Source of the DNA: Prolixibacteraceae bacterium
GTDB lineage: Bacteria > Bacteroidota > Bacteroidia > Bacteroidales > Prolixibacteraceae
Direction: 5' to 3'
Length of the DNA: 39,305 nt
Assembly (NCBI GenBank): GCA_027858715.1
Contig: JAQICD010000016.1
Coordinates: forward strand, 1 to 39,305
Shown piece by piece: positions 28,613 to 37,599 of the stretch. The notes beneath the pieces are model-generated. The model did not search any database and was not told the origin of the DNA. It saw only the letters and a list, made by a program, of their open reading frames with translations. Both the position numbers and the translations under genes were made by a program. Every line of letters begins with the position of its first letter. The first letter of the stretch is position 1.

Positions 28613-30511
28613 TTAGTTGCAATATCTTTTTATCACATTGTAGCTTTTTTCGATACCCAACTCGCCGGCTCGACTTAGGTCTGATGCTCCGCCATTTATG
28701 TCGCCCAGTAATATTTTAACAAGCCCCCTGTTGTAATAAGCTTCGGCAAAATCTTTATCAAAACTTATTGCATTATTGTATTCATCAAGTGCCTGGTAAT
28801 ATTGCTCGTTGCTCAGGTACATGTTTCCCCGGTTGAAATAAGCAAAGTAGAAATTCGGATTCATATATAAAACAACCGAGTAATCGGTAAAAATATCATT
28901 ATAGGCCTCATTCGTCGATTCTATTGTCTGGTTGTTTTGTCGTTTCTCGTCGGCATTGAGTAAAATATCATCCGAGAGAGCTATGTTTTCGATGGTTTCA
29001 ATCATTTTAAAATGAGTGTTGGCTCTCATAAAATAAGCAGGCAGATTTCTTTCGTCTAGCTCAATGGCCTTTGTAAAATCATCGATGGCTTCGTTATATT
29101 TTTGAAGCAGGTACTTAAAAATGGCCCGATAAAGATAATTCTCAGCAATTGTGTTGTTTTGTTCAATTTTCCGGTTGAAGAACAAAATCTGGTTTTCATA
29201 ATATCCGGCTGTTTCGGAATTTATTTCGAAATGATTGGTAATTGTGAGGTATGGCTGATAATTGTTTTTTGCATTCAGTTTTTCAATTGTAAGGTTGAAA
29301 TAGCCTACGGTTTCGGCATTTGCCTGGCTTTTATTTATTGTTGAAATGGCAAAAACAGGCAGTCGTTCAATGTTGATGTTCTGGTTTTGTACACGCCCGG
29401 GTTCATCGTCACCCGGCAGGTCGCGAATGTCGGCTACAACCAAATTGGCTCTCATTTTTCGTTTCTGCAGCTCTTTTTCGTCAATTCGGTAAACCGAATC
29501 GGCAGGCTCGTTGGTATAGTTTGCAGCCGTTGAATCGGCAGCATCTTGATTTGACGCTTGTTGCTGCCATGCCTGTAATTGTTGCTTGGCCGACTCTTCG
29601 CGTTCTTCCCTGGTTTGCCAGGGGCGTTTTGCATATCGTGGGTCAAGCGTAGATGCGTAATTGTAATCACTTTGATATCCGTCGATATTAAGAATTTCTT
29701 TAGCAATAGCACGATTAAAATAAGCGCCTGCCATTTGATTGTCAATCTCAAGGGCTTTGTTATAATCCATTATGGCTGCTTCGTAACTTTCGAGTTGATG
29801 TTTTACCATCCCCCTGTTTTGGTAGGCATAACTGTTGTTCGGGTCGAGGTAAATGGCCATATCGAAATCGCGCAGCGCACTGGCAAAATCTTTCTTTTCA
29901 ATTTTTATTAAGCCTCGACTCATATAGCCCATGGCTGAGTTAGGCCTAATGCGAATCAGCTGATTACAATCGGCAATTGCTTTGTCCCATTGCTCGGTTA
30001 CCTGATAAGCGATGCTTCGGTTAAGATAAGCGTTGAAGTTCTTGGGTTTGTATTCAATGGCTTTACTGTAATCCTCAATTGCGCCTTCAAAATCGCGCAT
30101 AGCAGCTTTACATATTCCGCGGTTATTATAAATATCGGCATTTTCAATATCGAATTTTAAAGCTTCGGAATAGTCGGTCAGTGCTTTTTGGTATTCGCCA
30201 ATGTTGTAATTAACCATGCCTCTGTGCAAGTAAGCTTCAGGGTAAAATGGTTTTATCTCTAGTGCTTTGTTTAAATCGGAAATGGCACCACGGTGATCTT
30301 CAAGGTTCAATTTTGCAACTCCCCTGAAGTAAAATGGTTCGGGCAGATGGGGTTGCGTGTTTATGACCATGTTAAAGCTTTCGATTGCTCCGGTGTAATT
30401 TCCAAAATACAGCCGGCTGCGACCCGTAAGCATCACATGATTTGTATTTATTTGCGCGTGTGAAGCAGCAAACAAGAAGGTAAAAAGGATGTATATGAAT
30501 AACCTTTTCAT
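28613..30511 (-). CDS. Tetratricopeptide-repeat protein with signal peptide
   Basis: 632 aa; N-terminal signal MKRLFIYILFTFLFAASHAQ; repeated TPR units such as YLHRGMVNYNIGEYQKALTDYSEALKFD, YNNRGICKAAMRDFEGAIEDYSKAIEYKP. Confidence 0.93.
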   Translation of the reverse strand: MKRLFIYILFTFLFAASHAQINTNHVMLTGRSRLYFGNYTGAIESFNMVINTQPHLPEPFYFRGVAKLNLEDHRGAISDLNKALEIKPFYPEAYLHRGMVNYNIGEYQKALTDYSEALKFDIENADIYNNRGICKAAMRDFEGAIEDYSKAIEYKPKNFNAYLNRSIAYQVTEQWDKAIADCNQLIRIRPNSAMGYMSRGLIKIEKKDFASALRDFDMAIYLDPNNSYAYQNRGMVKHQLESYEAAIMDYNKALEIDNQMAGAYFNRAIAKEILNIDGYQSDYNYASTLDPRYAKRPWQTREEREESAKQQLQAWQQQASNQDAADSTAANYTNEPADSVYRIDEKELQKRKMRANLVVADIRDLPGDDEPGRVQNQNINIERLPVFAISTINKSQANAETVGYFNLTIEKLNAKNNYQPYLTITNHFEINSETAGYYENQILFFNRKIEQNNTIAENYLYRAIFKYLLQKYNEAIDDFTKAIELDERNLPAYFMRANTHFKMIETIENIALSDDILLNADEKRQNNQTIESTNEAYNDIFTDYSVVLYMNPNFYFAYFNRGNMYLSNEQYYQALDEYNNAISFDKDFAEAYYNRGLVKILLGDINGGASDLSRAGELGIEKSYNVIKRYCN

Positions 30512-30635
30512 ATTCGTTTTTATATTTATAAAACCTGAATTTTCCGTTTAAGAAAAGCAAATGTAATGAAATATGAAGTTGAAATTGGCGTATTTAATGT
30601 TTTTTAAGTCATGTTCGAAAAAAGTTAAATAAAAA

Positions 30636-30662
30636 AAGGTTGCCTTTGTGAGGCAACCTTTA
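30636..30662 (-). terminator. Intrinsic terminator downstream of the alpha-oxoamine synthase gene
   Basis: AAAGGTTGCCT-TTGTG-AGGCAACCTTT palindrome; minus-strand T-tract from the + strand A-run. Confidence 0.8.
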
Positions 30663-30682
30663 GTATATGAATGAATATCGAA

Positions 30683-31936
30683 TTATTCGAATACATTGGC
30701 AATTTGGGTTGTATTGTACTTACCTTCGTCGAGTTTTTTACGTACTTCGGTAAATGCTTTTATAGTGTAATCAACATCTTCGAGCGAGTGAACTGAGGTA
30801 GGGATCAGGCGTAACAATAATTCACCCTTGGGGATAACCGGATAAATTACGATTGAACAGAAAACATTGTAGTTTTCGCGCAAATCCATAACCACATTTG
30901 TAGCTTCGGGAACGCCACCTTTAAGATAAACCGGGGTTACAGGTGAATTTGTAGCACCAAGGTCAAATCCATGTTTGCGTAAGCCATTTTGCAGGTGGTT
31001 AACAACTTTCCAAAGATTATCGCGCAATTCCTTTTTCTCTTTTAAAAGTTCAAGTCGTTTTAAGCCTCCAATAACCATTGGCATAGGTAACGATTTTGCA
31101 AAAGTTTGTGAGCGCATGTTGTAACGTAGATAATCAACAACATTTTCGTCGGCAGCTACAAAAGCTCCAATACCGGCCATTGCTTTAGCAAAAGTTGAAA
31201 AATAGATGTCAATTTCATCCTGAACACCAAAATGTTCGCCGGTTCCGGCGCCTGTTTTGCCCATAGTACCAAAACCATGTGCATCGTCAACAAGCATTCT
31301 GAAACTGAATTTCTTTTTCAATTCAGCAATTTTGTCGAGTTCACCAAGGTCGCCGGCCATGCCAAATACGCCTTCGGTTATAAGCAGTATGCCACCACCT
31401 GTTTCAGCAGTTCGCCTGGTGGCAAATTGGAGCATTTTTTCACACTTTTCTAGGTTGTTGTGCTGGAAAACAAAGCTTTTTCCGCCTTTGGCTTTGTGTA
31501 AAAATATGCCATCCATTATGCAGGCATGGCTTTCAGAATCGTAAACGATAACATCTTTACGTGATGCAATCGAGTCGATAATTGACACCATTCCCTGGTA
31601 ACCAAAGTTCAAAAGGAAAGCGTCTTCTTTTCCTACAAAAGTTGCCAGTTCGTGTTCCAGTTCTTCGTGTTTGCTGGTTTGTCCCGACATCATTCGGGCT
31701 CCCATGGGATAACCCATGCCATATTCAGCCGCTGCTTTTGCATCAGCTTCTCTAACCTCGGGGTGGTTTGCCAGGCCCAAGTAATTGTTAAGGCTCCAGA
31801 TTAAAACTTCTTTTCCCCTGAATTTCATTCGTGGTTGAATTTCGCCTTCCAATTTTGGAAACATAAAATAACCATGAGCCTGTTTTTGATACTGACCCAA
31901 TTCTCCCAGATTGCTTAGTTTGTCAAAAATGTCCAT
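30683..31936 (-). CDS. Alpha-oxoamine synthase family PLP enzyme (AONS/KBL/SPT-like)
   Basis: 417 aa: LIWSLNNYLGLANHPEV, GARMMSGQTSKHEELEHELA, DSESHACIMDGIFLHKAKGG, LVDDAHGFGTMGKTGAGTGEHFGVQ, YFSTFAKAMAGIGAFVA. Substrate not assignable by eye. Confidence 0.88.
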   Translation of the reverse strand: MDIFDKLSNLGELGQYQKQAHGYFMFPKLEGEIQPRMKFRGKEVLIWSLNNYLGLANHPEVREADAKAAAEYGMGYPMGARMMSGQTSKHEELEHELATFVGKEDAFLLNFGYQGMVSIIDSIASRKDVIVYDSESHACIMDGIFLHKAKGGKSFVFQHNNLEKCEKMLQFATRRTAETGGGILLITEGVFGMAGDLGELDKIAELKKKFSFRMLVDDAHGFGTMGKTGAGTGEHFGVQDEIDIYFSTFAKAMAGIGAFVAADENVVDYLRYNMRSQTFAKSLPMPMVIGGLKRLELLKEKKELRDNLWKVVNHLQNGLRKHGFDLGATNSPVTPVYLKGGVPEATNVVMDLRENYNVFCSIVIYPVIPKGELLLRLIPTSVHSLEDVDYTIKAFTEVRKKLDEGKYNTTQIANVFE

Positions 31937-32071
31937 TATTTAGTTTTTGATTAAACGTTGCAAATGTAAAATTTTTAAGGTTGTTTGCAAATTGTGTTAA
32001 AATACGATAAATAATTTTCTGCTGATATTTATTTCTTTATTTTGCAGCTTTCTTTATTAAATATAAAAGGT

Positions 32072-32079
32072 TACTTTTG
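32072..32079 (+). promoter_or_regulatory. Candidate -7 element for the bamD operon
   Basis: TACTTTTG (exact TAnnTTTG) with TTTC 19 nt upstream; ends 16 nt before the bamD ATG at 32096. Confidence 0.45.
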
Positions 32080-32095
32080 CAAAACATTTTTCGAT

Positions 32096-32908
32096 ATGGT
32101 TAAAAATTGGTTTTACATAGTTATTGCCAGCTTGCTTTTGTTATCATGCAGTGATTATAACATGGTAGTAAAAAGCACTGATTATGAGTACAAATATAAG
32201 AAAGCTTTAGAATATTACGAAGAGGGCGATTATACGCATGCAAATTCTTTGTTCAATGATTTGGTATATGTATTCAGGGGAACGTCGAGAGGTGATGATT
32301 TATACTACAACTATGCCAAAAGTCTTATGGCACAACACGATTATGTTTTAGCCAGTCATTATTACAAGAACATTGTCGATCAGTATCCGCGTAGCAAATA
32401 TGCACAGGAGGCTTATTTTATGATTGGGCAATGCTACTACGAAGAGTCTCCTTCTGTTAAGCTTGATCAAGGTATGACCCAAAAGTCCGTTGATGCACTG
32501 CAACTTTATATCAATTTATATCCATATGCTGAAAATGTGGATGAGGCAAATATTCTGATTGATGAGTTGCATGAAAAAATTGCTAACAAATCATATCTGA
32601 ATGCAAAATTGTATTACGATATGGGATATTACAAGGCCGCAGTGATTTCACTCGAAAACAGTCTGCGAGATTTTCCAGATACAAAATATCGTGAAGAATT
32701 AAGGTATTTGCTTTTTAAGGCAAAATACGAACTGGCAGTTAATAGTGTTGAAGATAAAAAACGAGAGCGCTTAATTGACGCTCGTGATGAATATTTTTAT
32801 TTTGAAGATGAATTTCCTGATAGTGATAATATCAGGGAAGTAAGAAGAAATTTTGAACAAGTCACTGACCTTTTAGGTTTTGATGAGAATACAACAATGA
32901 TAGATTAA
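32096..32908 (+). CDS. bamD: Outer membrane assembly lipoprotein BamD/YfiO-like
   Basis: Start MVKNWFYIVIASLLLLSCSDYN (lipobox LLSC); TPR-like YKKALEYYEEGDYTHANSLFNDLVYVFRGTSRGDDLYYNYAKSLMAQ; ORF track opens at 32042. Confidence 0.92.
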   Translation: MVKNWFYIVIASLLLLSCSDYNMVVKSTDYEYKYKKALEYYEEGDYTHANSLFNDLVYVFRGTSRGDDLYYNYAKSLMAQHDYVLASHYYKNIVDQYPRSKYAQEAYFMIGQCYYEESPSVKLDQGMTQKSVDALQLYINLYPYAENVDEANILIDELHEKIANKSYLNAKLYYDMGYYKAAVISLENSLRDFPDTKYREELRYLLFKAKYELAVNSVEDKKRERLIDARDEYFYFEDEFPDSDNIREVRRNFEQVTDLLGFDENTTMID

Positions 32909-32919
32909 AATTTATAAAT

Positions 32920-33258
32920 ATGGATTATAAAAAAACACAAGCAGTTAACAACACCGTATCACGTAATATTCAGGAATTAAGTAAAGATACCGGAAATATT
33001 TATGAATCGGTGATGATTTTAGCTAAACGGTCGAATCAGATTGCTTCAGAGTTAAAAGAAGAGCTCAATCAAAAATTGGCCGAGTTTGCTTCTTATACAG
33101 ATAATCTGGAAGAAATTTTTGAAAACCGGGAACAAATCGAAATATCAAAATTTTATGAAAGGTTACCTAAGCCTTCTCTAATTTCAACACAGGAGTTTAT
33201 CGACGGACAAATCTATTATCGCAACCCTAGCAAAGATGGACGTCAAACCGGATTTTAA
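32920..33258 (+). CDS. rpoZ: RNA polymerase omega subunit (Bacteroidetes RpoZ type)
   Basis: 112 aa between bamD and coaBC: NTVSRNIQELSKDTGNIYESVMILAKRSNQIASELKEELNQKLAEF. Confidence 0.85.
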   Translation: MDYKKTQAVNNTVSRNIQELSKDTGNIYESVMILAKRSNQIASELKEELNQKLAEFASYTDNLEEIFENREQIEISKFYERLPKPSLISTQEFIDGQIYYRNPSKDGRQTGF

Positions 33259-33266
33259 TTGTTTTT

Positions 33267-34468
33267 GTGAGATTAAAGAATAAACATATTGTACTGGGTA
33301 TAACCGGGAGTATAGCTGCTTACAAAGCAGCTGTACTTTTGCGTTGTCTGGTGAAAGAGGGTGCTGAAGTACAGGTTGTTATAACTCCTTCGGGAAAAGA
33401 ATTCATAACTCCAGTCACCCTTTCAGCCTTATCCGGGAAACCGGTGGTTAGTGAGTTTTTTGGCGCTAACGATGGCACATGGCACAGCCATGTCGATTTA
33501 GGACGCTGGGCCGATCTTATGCTAGTTGCCCCTGCAACTGCCTCGTCGATGGGGAAAATGGCAAATGCTATTGCCGACAACATGCTTATTACTACTTATT
33601 TGTCGATGAAATGCCCAGTGATGATTGCCCCGGCAATGGATCTTGATATGTACAAGCATCCGGCAAACTATGCCAATATCGAAAAGTTGCAATCGTATGG
33701 CAATATAATTGTTGAACCCGATTCGGGAGAACTGGCCAGCGGACTGGTTGGGAAAGGGCGTATGAAAGAGCCTGAACTTATAATGGACGAAGTTGTGCGC
33801 TTTTTCGAAAAAAAAAAGAATTAACCGGTAAAACTTTTCTTATAACTGCCGGTCCTACCCACGAGAAAATTGATCCTGTTAGATTTATTGGAAATTATTC
33901 ATCAGGTAAAATGGGATATGCCATTGCCGAAGAAATAACTCTGCGTGGAGGGCAGGTTATTCTCATTTCAGGTCCTGTCTCACTAAAACCTTCACATCCC
34001 GATATTCATTGTATTAGTGTAACTTCTGCCGAAGAAATGTATAATCAGGCAGTTAAGCATTTTGCAACGGTTAACGGAGCTATAATGGCTGCTGCTGTGG
34101 CCGATTACAGGCCAGCTAAACAGCAAGTTAAAAAAGTGAAGCGGAGTGATGATAAAATTAGTCTTGAAATGGTTGCCAATCCCGATATTGCTGCAAAACT
34201 AGGCACCTTGAAAACTAAGAATCAAATATTAGCCGGTTTTGCTCTAGAAACAAACGACGAAGAAATTAATGCGATATCGAAACTCAAGAAGAAAAATCTC
34301 GATTTTATTGTTTTAAATTCGCTAAACGATAAAGGTGCAGGCTTTCAAACCGACACCAATAAAATAACAATTATCGATGCACAAAATAAAAGAACAGTTT
34401 TTCAGTTAAAAACTAAGCAAGAAGTTGCAAAAGATATTGTTGATTATTTAATTGCCTGTGGTCTGTAA
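33267..34468 (+). CDS. coaBC: Bifunctional phosphopantothenoylcysteine decarboxylase / phosphopantothenate-cysteine ligase, reading frame interrupted at an A10 tract
   Basis: CoaC half 33267-33824 (IVLGITGSIAAYKAAVLLRCL...HSHVDLGRWADLMLVAPATASSMGKMANAIADNML...PAMDLDMY); CoaB half in the -1 frame from 33818 (ELTGKTFLITAGPTHEKIDPVRFIGNYSSGKMGYAIAEE...FALETNDEE) to 34468. Confidence 0.93.
33807..33818 (+). other. G-A10-G homopolymer/slippery tract at the coaBC frame junction
   Basis: TTC GAA AAA AAA AAG AAT TAA: contains A_AAA_AAG in the zero-frame phase; a -1 shift reads on as GAA TTA ACC GGT AAA (ELTGK). Confidence 0.85.
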
Positions 34469-34559
34469 CATAGTTGCCTTAATAAATAAACAATTTGAAC
34501 GAATGAAACGAGCATGATTCAAACGCGAACCACAACCACGAATGACTAAATGCGAGTTC

Positions 34560-34575
34560 CCCCGAAAAATCGGGG
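34560..34575. repeat. Short hairpin CCCCGA-AAAA-TCGGGG upstream of DUF4835
   Basis: gttCCCCCGAAAAATCGGGGcaggc; outer TGACT...AGTCA arms also present (34545..34589 region). Confidence 0.6.
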
Positions 34576-34616
34576 CAGGCTATGAGTCACCATTGAAAAA
34601 TTATTATTTTAGACGA

Positions 34617-35525
34617 ATGAAAAAGATACTGTTTATATTGCTTGTTTTATTTTTTGTTCATAGTAGTTCTGCCCAGGAGCTGAGATGCAATATTAGTGTT
34701 AATGCCAGTAAGATAACAGGTGCCAATCGAAATGTTTTTCGTACCATGCAAATGGATTTGTATGAATTTATGAATAGTCGCAACTGGACTTCTCATAAAT
34801 ATTCAAATAACGAAAGAATCGTATGCAGTATAAACATTCAGCTTAACCGGCAAATATCGTCCGACGAATACGAAGGTATAATTACCGTACAGAGTAAACG
34901 CCCGGCTTATGGATCATCATACAAAACAACTGTACTAAATATTCGCGACGAAAGTTTTAGATGTAAATACCAGGAATATCAGTCGATTGAATTTGCCGAA
35001 ACTGGCAACAAAGATAATCTTACCAGTATTTTGGCTTTTTATGCTTATGTGATTTTAGGTTTCGATTATGATACATTTTCGCCTAATGGTGGAACAGAAT
35101 ATTTTCAGCGTGCCCGCGAAATAGTAAACGATGCTCAAAATTTTCCGAATACATATACTGGCTGGAGAGCATACGAATCGGATTATAACCGTTATTGGCT
35201 GGTTGAGAATGTGCTGAATAGCAGTTATTCAGATTATCGTGAGTGTTTGTATAAATATCATCGCGACGGGCTCGATGCCATGTCTGAGAGTGTTGAGGCG
35301 GGGAGAGCTGAAATTGCTGAGTCGTTAAGATTAATACAGAATGTATTTCGTGTACGTTCGAGACTTTATATTACCCAAATGTTTTTCGATGCAAAATCGA
35401 ATGAGATTGTAAATATATTTTCACAATCGTATCCCGATGAACAAGAGCGTGTTGTGAGAATTTTGTCTGAATGCGACCCTTCGAATGCGGGAAAATATGA
35501 AGCAATTACCAACAGCGAAAACTAA
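34617..35525 (+). CDS. DUF4835 family secreted protein
   Basis: Signal peptide MKKILFILLVLFFVHSSSAQELRCNISVNASKI; located between coaBC and recN as in many Bacteroidetes; ORF track opens at 34542. Confidence 0.88.
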   Translation: MKKILFILLVLFFVHSSSAQELRCNISVNASKITGANRNVFRTMQMDLYEFMNSRNWTSHKYSNNERIVCSINIQLNRQISSDEYEGIITVQSKRPAYGSSYKTTVLNIRDESFRCKYQEYQSIEFAETGNKDNLTSILAFYAYVILGFDYDTFSPNGGTEYFQRAREIVNDAQNFPNTYTGWRAYESDYNRYWLVENVLNSSYSDYRECLYKYHRDGLDAMSESVEAGRAEIAESLRLIQNVFRVRSRLYITQMFFDAKSNEIVNIFSQSYPDEQERVVRILSECDPSNAGKYEAITNSEN

Positions 35526-35537
35526 TTTTGCAAAACA

Positions 35538-37202
35538 ATGTTAGCTAGCCTATCCATAAAAAATTATGCTATTATCAGCAACCTTGAAGTACGTTTCGAT
35601 CCGGGATTGTGTGTAATAACAGGCGAAACTGGGGCAGGTAAGTCGATAATACTGGGTGCCCTGGGGCTTATTTTGGGGCAGCGAGCCGACACATCAGTTT
35701 TGAATAACGAAAAAGGTAAGTGTGTGGTTGAAGGTCGCTTTATGGTTAACGATAAGATTTCAGAAAGGCTTTTGGCATTTTTTGAATTAAATGACCTTGA
35801 TTTTGAAGTGCCTGTCATTCTCCGTCGCGAAATTACACCGTCGGGTAAATCGCGGGCATTTATTAATGATACGCCTGTACAGTTAAGTGTGATGCGCGAT
35901 TTGGGGGTCAACTTGTTTGATATTCATTCGCAACATTCGAATCTCGAACTTGGTAACCGGCAGTTTCAACTTAATGTGGTTGATTGGTTCAGTTTAAATA
36001 GCCAGCTACTTGAAACGTACATGTCAGCATATAAAAAATATTGTGCGTTGCTCAAACAACGGGAGAATATAGCCGGAGCTGCCGAACAGTCGAAAGCTGA
36101 CCTTGACTACTATATATTTCAGTTTAAGCAAATTGATGAGGTTCAACTCAAAGAAGGCGAACAAGAAGAATTGGAGAATGAATCCGATCTTTTAACACAT
36201 TCCGAAGAAATAAAATCGGAACTTGGAAAAGCTTATCAGCTGCTCGATGGGGGCGAGTTCGATGTGTTATCGCAATTGAAAGAAGCCATTTCGGCAATGC
36301 AAAAGCTTTCGTCTTACTTTCACGAGTCAGAGTCGCTTTTGTCTCGATTAGACAGCCAATACATCGAATTGCAGGATGTAGCCGGCGAATGTGAGCGCCT
36401 GGCCGAAACAACCGAACACGATCCTAATCGTTTGGATGTGGTCACCGAACGCTTAAATCTCATTTATTCGCTGCAACAAAAACATAGGGTCGAAACGGTG
36501 ACAGAACTATTGACTCTGCGCGATTCATTCGACCAGAAAATACAAGCTGCCGAATCGTACGATGAGCAATTGTTATCGTTAGATAAGGAAATTGAAACTG
36601 CGAAAAAAGAAGTAGAAAAAATTGCGGAAGAACTACACAATGTACGTAAAAAGAACGTTCCAGAAATTACCCGCGAAATACAAGGATACCTTACTCAGCT
36701 TGGCATGCCAAATGCAAGTTTAATTATCGATATTCGTAAAAAGAACGATTATGGCTCACATGGAATCGATGATGTTTTCTTTCTTTTTTCGGCCAACAAG
36801 GGGGTTTCTCCTGAAGAAATTCACAAAGTTGCATCAGGCGGAGAACTTTCGAGGTTAATGCTGGCCATTAAAACTGTTGTGGCCAAATCGAAATCACTTC
36901 CTGCAATTATTTTTGATGAAATAGATACGGGTATTTCCGGAGAAATTGCTTCGAAAATGGGGAACATTTTATTCGAAATGTCGCAATATATGCAAGTGCT
37001 CAATATAACTCATCTTCCACAAATTGCTTCAAAAGGAACATCGCATTATAAAGTTTATAAAGAAGAAACTACAGCCGGTGTTGAAACCGGAATTTGTCAA
37101 CTTGAAAGTATTGAGCGTGTTGAGGAGATTGCCAAAATGCTTGGAGGCGACCCGCCACATGAAGCGGCTATAATAAATGCAAGAGCATTATTGGATATTT
37201 AG
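35538..37202 (+). CDS. recN: DNA repair protein RecN
   Basis: 554 aa: LASLSIKNYAIISNLEVRFDPGLCVITGETGAGKSIILGALGLILGQRAD, DIHSQHSNLEL, VASGGELSRLMLAIKTV, PAIIFDEIDTGISGEIASKMG. Confidence 0.97.
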   Translation: MLASLSIKNYAIISNLEVRFDPGLCVITGETGAGKSIILGALGLILGQRADTSVLNNEKGKCVVEGRFMVNDKISERLLAFFELNDLDFEVPVILRREITPSGKSRAFINDTPVQLSVMRDLGVNLFDIHSQHSNLELGNRQFQLNVVDWFSLNSQLLETYMSAYKKYCALLKQRENIAGAAEQSKADLDYYIFQFKQIDEVQLKEGEQEELENESDLLTHSEEIKSELGKAYQLLDGGEFDVLSQLKEAISAMQKLSSYFHESESLLSRLDSQYIELQDVAGECERLAETTEHDPNRLDVVTERLNLIYSLQQKHRVETVTELLTLRDSFDQKIQAAESYDEQLLSLDKEIETAKKEVEKIAEELHNVRKKNVPEITREIQGYLTQLGMPNASLIIDIRKKNDYGSHGIDDVFFLFSANKGVSPEEIHKVASGGELSRLMLAIKTVVAKSKSLPAIIFDEIDTGISGEIASKMGNILFEMSQYMQVLNITHLPQIASKGTSHYKVYKEETTAGVETGICQLESIERVEEIAKMLGGDPPHEAAIINARALLDI

Positions 37203-37289
37203 AACTATTTTTTTTTAATTGCTTGTTGTTAGTATTGATTAGTCATTTAAAAAAGAACTAATTACGAACAATGATCAACAGACCGAACT

Positions 37290-37599
37290 CAATTCTGAGA
37301 AGAAAAAAAAATCTAAAAGGTATTTTGACGTTGACGGACTCGTGTTTTGACCCGCGTCTATTATAATTGTGTTGTTTATTGCCGTAACGCTTATAGTTGG
37401 TGAGCCAATCAATCACTTTTTCAACTCACCTACAGTTCTTTTGTGCAGAACACTGGATCTTATGTTCAGAATTTTTTCCAAATGAGTTTCTGGACAGAAA
37501 CTTATCGCCAGTCGGACTGGCAAAGCAGCTAGACTGTTTTTTACTGGGCATGGTGGGTGAGTTGGTCGCCTTTTGTAGGTATGTTCATTGCCCGGATAT
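37290..37599 (+). pseudogene. Degraded BCCT-family (betaine/carnitine/choline) transporter remnant
   Basis: Frame-hopping translation gives [52 protein letters not shown], the hallmark BCCT tryptophan-rich segment, with a TAG stop at 37530-37532; upstream IIIVLFIAVTLIVGEP membrane segment in a different frame. Confidence 0.75.

Noticed and set aside
33824-33911. coaBC as an ordinary pseudogene
   Set aside because: Both halves look fully conserved apart from one frame change exactly at A10, and CoaBC is normally essential; slippage or homopolymer error is more likely than decay.
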